Below are positions 48,810-56,943 of a stretch of DNA of 64,000 bases, one piece after another. Below the pieces are notes generated by a model, which saw nothing but the letters and a program-made list of their open reading frames with translations, ran no database searches and was not told where the DNA came from. The DNA is from Acidaminobacter hydrogenoformans DSM 2784 (GTDB lineage: Bacteria; Bacillota; Clostridia; Peptostreptococcales; Acidaminobacteraceae). Location: positions 62,001 to 126,000 of the forward strand of contig NZ_FMWL01000004.1 of assembly GCF_900103005.1 (NCBI RefSeq), in the 5' to 3' direction. The stretch's first letter is position 1. Each line of letters opens with the position of its first letter. The position numbers and the translations under genes were made by a program.

Positions 48810-50267
48810 GTGACAATTTTGGGATCATTTAAGAACAGTCGGGGTTTTTGTTTCAGGCTTAATTTCCATTCAATGTTTTTAATAACAGGCGCTTTACTGT
48901 TAACAGCCGTCCTGACCTTAGCCGGATGTGCCAAGAAAGAAGAACCGCCGGCTTTGGAACCTCTCGAAGGGGATATTAATGCTCTGGCGACCGAATTTAT
49001 TGAAACTCTTGCGGCAGAGGATTTTCAGGGTGCCACGTCTTACTTTGACGCTGAAATGCTGAAAGCGCTGCCTGCTGCTCAGCTGGAGGGCGCGTGGAAA
49101 CAGGTCATAGGGCAGTTTGGCGCCTACAAGGAAGAGGTCACCAGGAAGCAGGAAGTCTCAGAGGGCTATGATGTGATCATAGTGACAGCCCAGTTTGAGA
49201 AGTCGCCCCTCAATCTGCGCATGGTGTTCAACGCGGATCACAGAATGTCCGGGTTGTTCTTCCAGCCTGCAGAGAATATTGAAACGGAGATGCCGGCATA
49301 TGAAACTCCACACTATGCGGATCTTGAGCGGTTGGTGGAGCGGGAGGTCGTTATTGGAGAGGGTGCCTGGGCGCTGCCTGGCACTTTGACGCTGCCGGTG
49401 GTGGGGGCAGACAATGCAGAGGGACTGCCGGTGGTGATTCTTGTGCATGGGTCGGGTCCGAATGATCGTGATGAGACCATCGGCCCCAACAAGCCTTTTA
49501 AGGATTTAGCGCTGGGACTGGCTTCTGAGGGAGTCGCGGTGCTGCGGTATGACAAGCGGACGCTGGTGCATGGGCAGAAGCTGATGGCGGAGATGCCGGA
49601 CCTGACGGTTCAGGAGGAGAGTATTGAGGATGTCTTGTTGGCCATTGAGCTGGTGAAGTCTCTGCCTGAGGTGGATCCTTCCAGGATTTACGTGCTGGGG
49701 CACAGCCTTGGGGGGATGCTGGCGCCCAGGATTGGGGTGCAGTCGAGGGATCTTGCAGGTCTGATCATCATGGCTGGAGCCGCGCGGCCGCTCGAAGTGC
49801 TGATGCTGGAACAGATGACTTACCTTGCTGGAATCGACGGAGAGGTGACGGAATATGAAAAAGCGAATCTCACTGAGGTCGAAAAACATGTCGCTCGCAT
49901 TCAGGATCCAAAGCTGGATCCGCAGACGCCGCCGGATCAGCTTCTCGGGGTTTCGGCAGCCTACTGGCTGGACCTTCAGGGCTACCAGCCGGCTGAAGTG
50001 GCGAAGACGCTCAACCTGAAGCTGCTGATCCTGCAAGGGGAGCGTGATTACCAGGTGACCATGGAGGATTTCAGGATCTGGGCAGCGGCGCTTTCCGGCA
50101 GAAATGGCGTCACGCTGAAAAGCTTTCCTGAGCTGAACCACCTGATGATGGCGGGTGGTGGCGTTGAAGGTGCTGAGTCAGGGACACTGAGTACCCCTGA
50201 TGAATATAATGTGGCGAATCATGTGGATGTGGCGGTAGTTCAGTCCATCCTGGAGTTTGTGAAGTAA
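48810..50267 (+). CDS. Exported alpha/beta-hydrolase lipoprotein
   Basis: A protein of about 485 residues. After a charged start, the hydrophobic stretch MFLITGALLLTAVLTLAGC ends in a lipobox Cys. A DUF3887-like domain (about residues 50-150; ATEFIETLAAEDFQGATSYFDAEM) precedes an alpha/beta-hydrolase fold. That fold has VILVHGSGPNDRDETIGPNKPFKDLA, nucleophile Ser in GHSLGG and a candidate His in ELNHL. The exact start is uncertain: GTG 48810 is only two bases from AGAAAGG, and a TTG at 48819 is better spaced. It acts outside the membrane as an esterase, peptidase or acyltransferase; substrate unknown. Confidence 0.83.
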   Translation: MTILGSFKNSRGFCFRLNFHSMFLITGALLLTAVLTLAGCAKKEEPPALEPLEGDINALATEFIETLAAEDFQGATSYFDAEMLKALPAAQLEGAWKQVIGQFGAYKEEVTRKQEVSEGYDVIIVTAQFEKSPLNLRMVFNADHRMSGLFFQPAENIETEMPAYETPHYADLERLVEREVVIGEGAWALPGTLTLPVVGADNAEGLPVVILVHGSGPNDRDETIGPNKPFKDLALGLASEGVAVLRYDKRTLVHGQKLMAEMPDLTVQEESIEDVLLAIELVKSLPEVDPSRIYVLGHSLGGMLAPRIGVQSRDLAGLIIMAGAARPLEVLMLEQMTYLAGIDGEVTEYEKANLTEVEKHVARIQDPKLDPQTPPDQLLGVSAAYWLDLQGYQPAEVAKTLNLKLLILQGERDYQVTMEDFRIWAAALSGRNGVTLKSFPELNHLMMAGGGVEGAESGTLSTPDEYNVANHVDVAVVQSILEFVK

Positions 50268-50287
50268 CAAGCTAAAACATAGGCATA

Positions 50288-50355
50288 GCACAGGCGTTGG
50301 CAGTCACGGCAGGCAATAGCAGGCATAGGGCTCTTGACGTCTGTGCGTGTTTTTG
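50288..50355 (+). terminator. Possible terminator after the lipoprotein hydrolase
   Basis: GCACAGGCGT (50288-50297) pairs with ACGTCTGTGC (50337-50346), one G-U, then GTGTTTTTG. The 39-base loop contains repeated GGCA units. Confidence 0.45.
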
Positions 50356-50435
50356 GGATTTGAGGCAGGGCTTTACAGGTACTGTTTATTGGCGCTTTCG
50401 TTGTTTGGAAATTATAATTTTTTGGAGGTGAAGGA

Positions 50436-51647
50436 ATGAGACGCGTATGGTTTATTGTTGCAATGACGCTGCTGATGATGGGCTTCGCGGCGGGATTTAT
50501 CGTTTCAGGCGGGGCGGATACCAGTGAAATGATCCGGGTCTACCGCAATTTGATCCAGGTTCAGGTCAATGGGAGCCCTGTCACTATGGACAACTTTCTC
50601 TACAACAAACGCACTTACGTCCCTATGAGAGAAGTGGCAGAGCTTCTGGGCAAGGATGTGCGGTGGAATGCTTATACCAAGACGGCTGGCATTGATGACA
50701 TGGTCTATGAGGGTGAAGCTCTGGCGGCGCTGCTGCCGTCCGAAACGGGCTATACCTGGATCTACAGCGGTTTTGCCGAGTATGGTCATACTATGACACT
50801 GGACCGTATAGAGGCGGCGGCAAACCGCAGGACTTATGTGGTTTCCGGGGAGATTGAGGACAGCTCTGGTGGGGAGGCCACATTCGACCGGTCCCTTCAG
50901 CTCAGCTATGTCCTTCAGGGCAATGCTATGGTCCAGGTGCTGGCTGCGCCTCGGATGCTGGACTCCAGGTTTGACCGGCTGACCCTGACCGAAACACCTC
51001 TTGTGGCTGGGACGACCTGGACAGAGACGTTGACGGACCGAACAGGCCGCTGGACGAAATTGGACGCTATTATTGAAAAGGTTGAAGTTGTCGATGGAAA
51101 GAAGCAGTATACCATCCGGCATCAGGAAGTGGGAACGTCTTACTATGAGCTTAGGGTTATCAGGGAAGGCGCTGGCGTGATAGCGTTCGAGAAGCTGCTG
51201 CAGCTGACGGATGAAGCCTTTCCGGTGTCTTATAGCCTATATATGGGTGGTCAGCTGACGGAGGTGTCGCTGACGCTATATTTCGCAACGCCGAATGCAG
51301 ATGGCCTTCTTCCTGAGTCGCGCACCATGCTGGTGGCGGATGGTGCTGTTGCCAAAGCGGCTGTCATGGGGCTTATCTGGGGGCCTCAGTCTGATAATTT
51401 AAGGCCAACGATTCCTGATGGGACGAGGCTGCTTGGCGTCTCAATTGCGGATGGCATTTGCACCGTGGACTTTTCAAGGGAATTTGTAGACAACCATCCT
51501 GGAGGCAGCGCTGGAGAAATTATGACGTTGTCTTCAATCCTCGAGACACTTAAGCAGTTTCCGAGTATAGACAAGGTTCAGATCCTTGTGGAGGGGCAGA
51601 AGGGCGCAACGCTTGGGAATGTATTGCTGGATAAGCCGCTGGAGTGA
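50436..51647 (+). CDS. Exported protein with copper-amine-oxidase-N and GerMN domains
   Basis: A 403-residue protein with an N-terminal membrane segment or signal (RRVWFIVAMTLLMMGFAAGF). Residues about 38-92 fit a copper amine oxidase N-terminal domain (VNGSPVTMDNFLYNKRTYVPMREVAELLGKDVRWN), which in Firmicutes is a wall or surface module. The C-terminal part from about 280 is a GerMN domain (LTLYFATPNADGLLPESRTM, then VDFSREFVDNHPGGSAGEIMTLSSILETLKQF), named from sporulation protein GerM. The middle has no recognised family. It suggests, but does not prove, a spore-forming relative. GGAGGTGAAGG precedes the ATG. Confidence 0.82.
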   Translation: MRRVWFIVAMTLLMMGFAAGFIVSGGADTSEMIRVYRNLIQVQVNGSPVTMDNFLYNKRTYVPMREVAELLGKDVRWNAYTKTAGIDDMVYEGEALAALLPSETGYTWIYSGFAEYGHTMTLDRIEAAANRRTYVVSGEIEDSSGGEATFDRSLQLSYVLQGNAMVQVLAAPRMLDSRFDRLTLTETPLVAGTTWTETLTDRTGRWTKLDAIIEKVEVVDGKKQYTIRHQEVGTSYYELRVIREGAGVIAFEKLLQLTDEAFPVSYSLYMGGQLTEVSLTLYFATPNADGLLPESRTMLVADGAVAKAAVMGLIWGPQSDNLRPTIPDGTRLLGVSIADGICTVDFSREFVDNHPGGSAGEIMTLSSILETLKQFPSIDKVQILVEGQKGATLGNVLLDKPLE

Positions 51648-51665
51648 TTTGGTGCGGCTTGATTT

Positions 51666-51686
51666 GGTTCGGCCCAGTCCCCAACC
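51666..51686 (-). repeat. Dispersed G-rich repeat, copy in reverse orientation
   Basis: The minus strand reads GGTTGGGGACTGGGCCGAAC then C, matching 63314-63334 at 20 of 21 positions. It lies 19 bases after the GerMN-gene stop. Confidence 0.7.
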
Positions 51687-51723
51687 AAAAGGTTCCCCAG
51701 TACCTTTTCCTCATAACAATAAA

Positions 51724-51752
51724 AGGAAGCCGGGGCTTGCCCTGGCTTCCTT
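51724..51752 (+). terminator. Convergent terminator after the GerMN gene
   Basis: AGGAAGCCGGGG pairs with CCCTGGCTTCCT around CTTG. It is flanked by AAAA and TCCTT, so both strands may use it. It lies between the GerMN gene and the convergent baeRF-type gene. Confidence 0.7.
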
Positions 51753-51796
51753 CCTTATTGCTTTTGCTGTTTTTCACTTAATTTTCAATGTACCGC

Positions 51797-52942
51797 CTAA
51801 TACCTGAACACCGCCGCAATAGGCTCTTCCTCTGGCATATCTTCCAGCTCCAGCACATAGACAGCGCCTCCGGTGAGGAGGGCTGAGGCGGTGATGGCGC
51901 TGAGGAGGTCGCGGTGTCCTGGTTCGGGCACGCTGACGGGCTCGAGGGATTGAAGGTCGAGGTCAAATTTGCCCCACTGGGCGGCAGATTTAGCCAGCAT
52001 GAGGGCTTCGACGCGGCTTTGGTGGGCAGCGAAGAAGATTTCCTCGAGTTTGGCAGAGGCGAGAGGGCTCTTTTGTCCGTAAAGCATGGAGAATTTGTCG
52101 AGGGTGGTGGCCATTGGTGCAGTGAAGTTTTCCTCGACCATCGGCCAAGCTTTTGCATGGAGCTGGGCAGGGGAGAGCGGTTCAGGATTGCCTTTCAGGC
52201 AGTCCGCCATCAGGTGTGGGTAGGTGTTGGTTTCTTTATAGAGGGAGAACAAGGCTTCCACGCTGGCCACGACGAGTGGGGCTTTTTCCGTTTTAAGCTG
52301 TTCTGCAAGCGCATGGTCAACTTTTCTGAAGTATTGGCGAATTTCTGTTTTTTCAATGTCACTGAGTTCAAGGGAGCCGTGGGTTGGAGCGCCAAAGGCT
52401 GCGCCCGCGGCGTTTTTCAAAGAAATGGATTGAGACTTGTCAAGCCCGAGGGCTTGATCTTTATTGAGAGGCAGGCTTTCAATTTCAACTTCTTCAATTT
52501 CGAATTTGCTGGCTTTGAAAAAACGCGCATCATTCAAGCTGATGGCAAGAATGTAGAAGGTGCCATCATCCTGCAAGTGGGACAGCAGTGGCCTGACATT
52601 GAGCTTATGGTCGATTGAAACCGCAGGCTCGAAGTGGAGCGGCAGTCTGAAGGTCTCAAAGGTCTCTGGCGCAAGAAATACAGCCAGACCGTCACTTTGA
52701 TGCTTCCAGAATTCAGAGTCGTGAATCAGTTTTTCTATAGGCTTGAGTGATTCGAGGACCTCAGGCCTTCGGCGGCCAAGCTGCACAAGGTGTTCCTCTG
52801 CTTCCTTGGCGAGATTTTTCAGCATGATTGGGGCCTGCTGGACCTCAGGGCCGGCTTTGAAGGTCGGCATATAGATGGTGACACAGCCTTCTGCTTCAAC
52901 GTGTAGCAAACGTTCGAGATCCTGTTTTCTAAACGTATCCAT
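51797..52942 (-). CDS. baeRF-type protein (bacterial archaeo-eukaryotic release-factor fold)
   Basis: A 381-residue cytoplasmic protein: FRKQDLERLLHVEAEGCVTIYMPTFKAGPEVQQAPIMLKNLAKEA at the start, a central FYILAISLNDARFFKASKFEIEEVEI and a C-terminal HQSRVEALMLAKSAAQWGKFD, then GHRDLLSAITASALLTGGAVYVLE. This matches the domain order of bacterial homologues of archaeal/eukaryotic release factor 1 (family 3 or 6), thought to take part in ribosome-associated processes but little studied. The start at 52942 is supported by AGGAGAAG; a longer frame to 53032 lacks a site. Upstream lies a G-quadruplex-like repeat. Confidence 0.75.
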   Translation of the reverse strand: MDTFRKQDLERLLHVEAEGCVTIYMPTFKAGPEVQQAPIMLKNLAKEAEEHLVQLGRRRPEVLESLKPIEKLIHDSEFWKHQSDGLAVFLAPETFETFRLPLHFEPAVSIDHKLNVRPLLSHLQDDGTFYILAISLNDARFFKASKFEIEEVEIESLPLNKDQALGLDKSQSISLKNAAGAAFGAPTHGSLELSDIEKTEIRQYFRKVDHALAEQLKTEKAPLVVASVEALFSLYKETNTYPHLMADCLKGNPEPLSPAQLHAKAWPMVEENFTAPMATTLDKFSMLYGQKSPLASAKLEEIFFAAHQSRVEALMLAKSAAQWGKFDLDLQSLEPVSVPEPGHRDLLSAITASALLTGGAVYVLELEDMPEEEPIAAVFRY

Positions 52943-53089
52943 GGGACTTCTCCTTTGTCCTTTTTCAGGCTTGGTCTGGGTAAAATGCCGGTTTACAGAT
53001 TGTGCTGATGCGCGGGCAGGGATGCCCGGCAATGATATATTTTGTGATTATATTGATACCCATTTCTGTGCAGGGGATAACAGGGCGGC

Positions 53090-53142
53090 GGGAAAAGGGG
53101 CGGGTTGGGGACAGTTGGGGCTTAGGGGAGGAAAAAGGGGGG
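53090..53142 (+). repeat. G-run cluster with a dispersed-repeat copy
   Basis: Runs GGG, GGGG, GGG, GGGG, GGGG, GGGG and GGGGGG fall within 53 bases, spaced one to eight bases apart, enough for a G-quadruplex on the plus strand. It contains the 10-mer GGTTGGGGAC at 53103-53112. Confidence 0.6.
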
Positions 53143-53269
53143 TGTTGCAAAACAGCTCTCCCAATATTGACAAATGGAAATCCATGCCATGCAACTCTGA
53201 GTAATTAGTACACTTAGGGGTAAGATATCAATATATGGAGTGATTATGTTTTTGAGGAGGAGATCAAAT

Positions 53270-53464
53270 ATGTTGGAATATAGAGTCGAACAATTTTTTG
53301 CTGGTGGGTTTTTCATGGGAAAGGTCAATAAGGCGGAGGTTGAGAATGCTTTGAATGAACTTGCAAAACAAGGGTGGGAGGTCATCACTGTAGCTCCGCT
53401 TAACCGTTTTTTCGGTGAGACCCATTATGTTATGTACACACTTGGAAGAAACAATGAGGATTAA
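53270..53464 (+). CDS. DUF4177-like small protein
   Basis: A 64-residue protein, MLEYRVEQFFAGGFFMGKVN, then AEVENALNELAKQGWEVITVAPLNRF and YVMYTLGRN. The ALNELAKQGWEVITV stretch is the hallmark of DUF4177/DUF1737 small proteins, whose role is unknown. GAGGAGGAG precedes the ATG at 53270 with correct spacing. It is monocistronic. Confidence 0.75.
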   Translation: MLEYRVEQFFAGGFFMGKVNKAEVENALNELAKQGWEVITVAPLNRFFGETHYVMYTLGRNNED

Positions 53465-53477
53465 GAATTTGTCTCAA

Positions 53478-53542
53478 AAAGAAAGGAGGACGCCTCTGGA
53501 TTATAACGATCCTGCGCTAACAGAATCATTCCAGGGGCGTCC
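53478..53542 (-). terminator. Probable terminator of prfC
   Basis: GGACGCCTCTGG (53488-53499) pairs with CCAGGGGCGTCC (53531-53542), 12 positions with one G-U, over a 31-base loop. On the minus strand it is followed by TCCTTTCTTTTTG, so it should act on transcripts from prfC, whose stop is 150 bases away. A plus-strand frame at 53563 between them is not supported. Confidence 0.45.
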
Positions 53543-53695
53543 ACCAATTTAATGAGATCATAATGCCAAGATATGAGCTGATTGAAAAGTTCAATTTTGG
53601 ATTCAGGTCAGTTGTTTCTCACGAAATCATATCATGTCCATGTTGCTTAGGTAATACACCTCTTAAGTCAGAGGAGGCGCTGGATCATCTGCTGG

Positions 53696-55303
53696 CTATT
53701 CCCTCTCCGCAATCTCTTCCAATCGCGCACTCTTATTTCGGTCCAAGACCTGCTGAATGGTCCACTCATTCTGCATCAGGATCACCGGATGCTCATACTC
53801 ATCTTCAACAATCAGTGTGTCCATAGGCAGAGAGAAGGCCTTCTTATCAAATGGCCCATCCGTCTTGATCCAGCGGATATAACGGTACGGCAGCGGCTGA
53901 CGCTGAACCTCCACGCCGTATTCATTGAGGAGCCTGTATTCAAGGACCTCAAACTGCAACACACCAACGACGCCAATGATCAGCTCTTCCACGCCCACAT
54001 TTGGTCGCCGGAAAACCTGAATCGAGCCCTCCTCCGAGAGCTGAGAAATTCCCTTGACAAATTGCTTGCGTTTAAGCGCATTTTTGGTATAAATCTTAGC
54101 AAAGTGCTCCGGCGCGAACATAGGAATCCCGTCGTACTTCAGCTGGGATTTATCCTGGCAAAGCGTATCCCCAATGTTGAAAATGCCTGGATCGTGAATT
54201 CCAATAATATCCCCGGGATAAGCGTCCTCAACGATCACCCGGTCCTGTGCAAGGAACTGCTGGGGCTGGGACAGCGTCACCTTCTTGTTCTTCTGCACGT
54301 GGTTTACGGTCATGCCTTTTTCAAACTTACCAGAGCAAATGCGAAGAAAAGCAATTCTATCCCGATGGTTGGGATTCATATTCGCCTGAATCTTAAAAAT
54401 AAACCCGCTGAAATTGTCACTGACAGGGTCTACAGGGCCCAAATTGCTGGATCTGGCCGCTGGTGGCGGGGAGACCTCAAGATAGGTTTCCAGAAACGGG
54501 CGCACACCAAAATTAGTAAGGGCAGAACCAAAGAACACTGGCGTCAGCTGACCGGTCAAGATTTTTTCCAGGTCATACTCATCTCCGGCTATATCCAAAA
54601 GCTCCAAGTCCTCGGATAACTTCTTGTGGAGCGCGTTCCCAAGAAGGGCGGCGATTTCAGGATTGTCCAAATCGCCCGTTACAGACGTGCCGACAGCTTT
54701 ACCATGGCTGCTTTCGCCAAAGAGCTCTATCATTTTTGTTTGCCTGTTGTAAACACCCTTAAAATCTTTTCCTGATCCTATAGGCCAATTGATTGGCACT
54801 GAATGGATGCCCAGATTCTTCTCAATATCCTCAAGAAGCTCAAAAGGATCCCGGCCTTCACGGTCGAGCTTGTTGATAAAGGTAAAGATGGGAATGCCTC
54901 GCATTTTACAGACTTTAAAGAGTTTCTTCGTCTGATCCTCGACACCTTTGTTGGAGTCTACGACCATGACGGCACTATCTGCTGCCATCAGGGTTCGGTA
55001 AGTGTCTTCGCTGAAATCCTGGTGACCTGGGGTGTCCAGGATGTTGACGCAGTAGCCATTGTATTCAAATTGAAGTACGCTGGAGGTAACGGAGATACCC
55101 CGCTGCTTTTCGATTTCCATCCAGTCTGAGACCGCGTGCTTGGCAGCGCGTCTTGATTTGACTGAGCCCGCTTCGCGAATGGCGCCTCCGTAAAGGAGAA
55201 GTTTTTCCGTCAGGGTCGTTTTGCCGGCATCCGGGTGGGAGATAATAGCGAAGGTTCTTCGCTTCTTTACATTTTCTTGCAGCATTGCGTTCATATCAGA
55301 CAT
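53696..55303 (-). CDS. prfC: Peptide chain release factor 3
   Basis: A 535-residue translational GTPase that removes RF1/RF2 from the ribosome after termination and helps with quality control. G1 is SHPDAGKTT (22-30), G3 is DTPGH (90-94) and G4 is NKLD (144-147). The switch region RRAAKHAVSDWMEIEKQRGISVTSSV is the RF3 hallmark, and the C-terminal domain has GVLQFEVLEYRLLNEYGVEV. The length is that of full RF3. AAGGAAG precedes the ATG. The gene is monocistronic and chromosomal housekeeping. Confidence 0.96.
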   Translation of the reverse strand: MSDMNAMLQENVKKRRTFAIISHPDAGKTTLTEKLLLYGGAIREAGSVKSRRAAKHAVSDWMEIEKQRGISVTSSVLQFEYNGYCVNILDTPGHQDFSEDTYRTLMAADSAVMVVDSNKGVEDQTKKLFKVCKMRGIPIFTFINKLDREGRDPFELLEDIEKNLGIHSVPINWPIGSGKDFKGVYNRQTKMIELFGESSHGKAVGTSVTGDLDNPEIAALLGNALHKKLSEDLELLDIAGDEYDLEKILTGQLTPVFFGSALTNFGVRPFLETYLEVSPPPAARSSNLGPVDPVSDNFSGFIFKIQANMNPNHRDRIAFLRICSGKFEKGMTVNHVQKNKKVTLSQPQQFLAQDRVIVEDAYPGDIIGIHDPGIFNIGDTLCQDKSQLKYDGIPMFAPEHFAKIYTKNALKRKQFVKGISQLSEEGSIQVFRRPNVGVEELIIGVVGVLQFEVLEYRLLNEYGVEVQRQPLPYRYIRWIKTDGPFDKKAFSLPMDTLIVEDEYEHPVILMQNEWTIQQVLDRNKSARLEEIAERE

Positions 55304-55545
55304 AGTCAGCTTCCTTTTATAAGAAATTGGATTAACACTATTCGCTTAAAGTGAGTTCTCGAAAGGTCTTTTTACAGTAGGTGTTTTTAACATACTCAAC
55401 TTAAAATAGTATCTTTATTCCTGTTAAAAGTCAAGAAGTTGAAGAAAGACGGTATAGATTTTCAAAGCTCTGTGTTTAGAAGTACTTCAACTGGTTATAA
55501 ATGGTGGTAAGGAAATGAAAAATCAACGCAAAAGGAGTGGTTCTT

Positions 55546-56076
55546 ATGTTGAAAAAACTTCAACAGAAAAAAGCAGCGATCGCAAGGAAACAAAAAATTG
55601 AGGATGCGAAAAAGGTAGGCACAGGTCTTGGGATAGGTGCAGTTCTTGGTGGCGTAGTGGCACTGTTTACGGCACCTAAGTCCGGCAAAGAGCTCCGTGA
55701 AGATGTCAAGCAAACGGCAGCTGAGGGTGCGGAAAAAGTGAAAGAAAAAGTCGAAAAAGTCGTCGACACAACTTCCGGGGCCCTTGAAGGCGCAAAGGAA
55801 AAGGCAACGGATCTCAAAGAAAAGGCAAGTGGCTTGCTGAGTTCCAAAAAGAACCAGCTTGAAGAAGTTGCTGAGGACGCTGAAGATGCCCTTGAAGAAT
55901 TTGCGGAAGACGCTGAGGCTTTCTTTGAGGACGCTGTAGAGGCAGGCGAAGAGAAAGCGGAGGAAGTCAAAAAGGCCGCTAAATCCAAAGCAAAAGCGGT
56001 CAAAGAAGGCGCTGAGGAAATCAAGGAAACGGTCGAGGACGAAGTGGCTAAGGCAGCTGAAGAAACTAATAAGTAA
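55546..56076 (+). CDS. YtxH-domain protein with long charged helix
   Basis: A 176-residue protein. After a basic start (LKKLQQKKAAIARKQKIEDAKK) comes GTGLGIGAVLGGVVALFTAPKSGKELREDV, the YtxH glycine-rich membrane segment and APKSGKE motif. The remaining 120 residues are Ala/Glu/Lys-rich heptads, apolipoprotein-like, likely an extended amphipathic helix. YtxH proteins are linked to general stress and desiccation; their mechanism is unknown. AAAGGAG lies 7 bases before the ATG at 55546. Confidence 0.85.
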   Translation: MLKKLQQKKAAIARKQKIEDAKKVGTGLGIGAVLGGVVALFTAPKSGKELREDVKQTAAEGAEKVKEKVEKVVDTTSGALEGAKEKATDLKEKASGLLSSKKNQLEEVAEDAEDALEEFAEDAEAFFEDAVEAGEEKAEEVKKAAKSKAKAVKEGAEEIKETVEDEVAKAAEETNK

Positions 56077-56223
56077 ATTCTAACAGACAGTGGGGCATAT
56101 GACGTTTAATGGATCTCATCCGGGCCTTGAGCTGAGGATATTGCATTCAGGCACGCGTCTATGCCTCTTTTTCTTTTGGAATTATACTAAATTATTCACT
56201 TTCAACGTGCACAGGTATTTCAT

Positions 56224-56246
56224 GTACGAGATTTGGCATCTCGTGC
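56224..56246 (+). other. Small stem-loop before a conserved hypothetical gene
   Basis: GTACGAGAT (56224-56232) pairs with ATCTCGTGC (56238-56246) around TTGGC. It lies 67 bases before the next gene. A TACAAT further on (about 56277) may be its -10. The function of the stem is not known. Confidence 0.3.
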
Positions 56247-56312
56247 GTGCAGAGGTCTATAGAATTCAGAATTATGCTACAATTAATCAAAAGTGTAAGC
56301 GAGGTGTTAGGG

Positions 56313-56831
56313 ATGACATCCATGCATTTAGAAGGACTTAAAGACAAGCTGGCACGCCATTTTGACTTCATGCCTGAGGCAGAACGCCGCTGGGGCGGCG
56401 TTGAGTTTGATTTAGCGGCGCGTTCCAACATTAGAAATGAGGCTTACCTTCTTTTTAAGTCAGCGGTCATGTATGCCTTTGACAACAATGAATATTGTTT
56501 CGTCAAGGAAGTTGATATAGTGGATCAGAATTTTGTCGGCAAGTTGGAAACTGCTCTCCTGGAGGCCGCTAAAAAGTATGTCGTGCCAAGTGACGAGCAC
56601 ATGTCCACAGCGCTGACAGGAATAATTATGACCCCGGGACCTGTTGATCCTGCCCTGAAACGGTACATAGAGCGCTACAGGAAGCAACAGTCCTACTGGT
56701 TTGGTTTGAAAGGCTGGACTTCATACAGGATCATTTTAATAGAGACGCAGACCCAAAGCGTAACGGCGAGCAAAGAAGCCCAAAAAGCGGCTAAGTTTTT
56801 TGTGCCGTCTGTTAATGCTGAGATGGCCTGA
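56313..56831 (+). CDS. Conserved hypothetical protein
   Basis: A 172-residue soluble protein, MTSMHLEGLKDKLARHFDFM, then GVEFDLAARSNIRNEAYLLFKSAVMYAFDNNEYCFVKEVD. Its end holds YWFGLKGWTSYRIILIETQT. I recall similar Firmicute proteins annotated only as a domain of unknown function, possibly DUF8052. No catalytic motif is evident. GAGGTG precedes the ATG at 56313; an earlier frame start at 56247 lacks a ribosome site. It lies alone before cstA. Confidence 0.6.
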   Translation: MTSMHLEGLKDKLARHFDFMPEAERRWGGVEFDLAARSNIRNEAYLLFKSAVMYAFDNNEYCFVKEVDIVDQNFVGKLETALLEAAKKYVVPSDEHMSTALTGIIMTPGPVDPALKRYIERYRKQQSYWFGLKGWTSYRIILIETQTQSVTASKEAQKAAKFFVPSVNAEMA

Positions 56832-56943
56832 AAACAGGCAGTCTCAATTTCAGGGCCAATTTCTGACGGGCCCTGCTATTTTCCGGTAATCGCGGACAGC
56901 TGCAGATGTCCGAGATTCAATACACCATCAGGGAGGTAGAGTT

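Noticed and set aside
51914-52618. Plus-strand frame opposite the baeRF-type gene
   Set aside because: Antisense shadow with a Phe/Gly-rich product; no ribosome site.
53563-53826. Plus-strand frame with CPCC, running into the prfC 3' end
   Set aside because: No ribosome site, and half of it is prfC antisense; the Cys pair alone is not enough.
53789-54619. Long plus-strand frame opposite prfC
   Set aside because: Antisense to a full-length RF3; no start site and no family signs.
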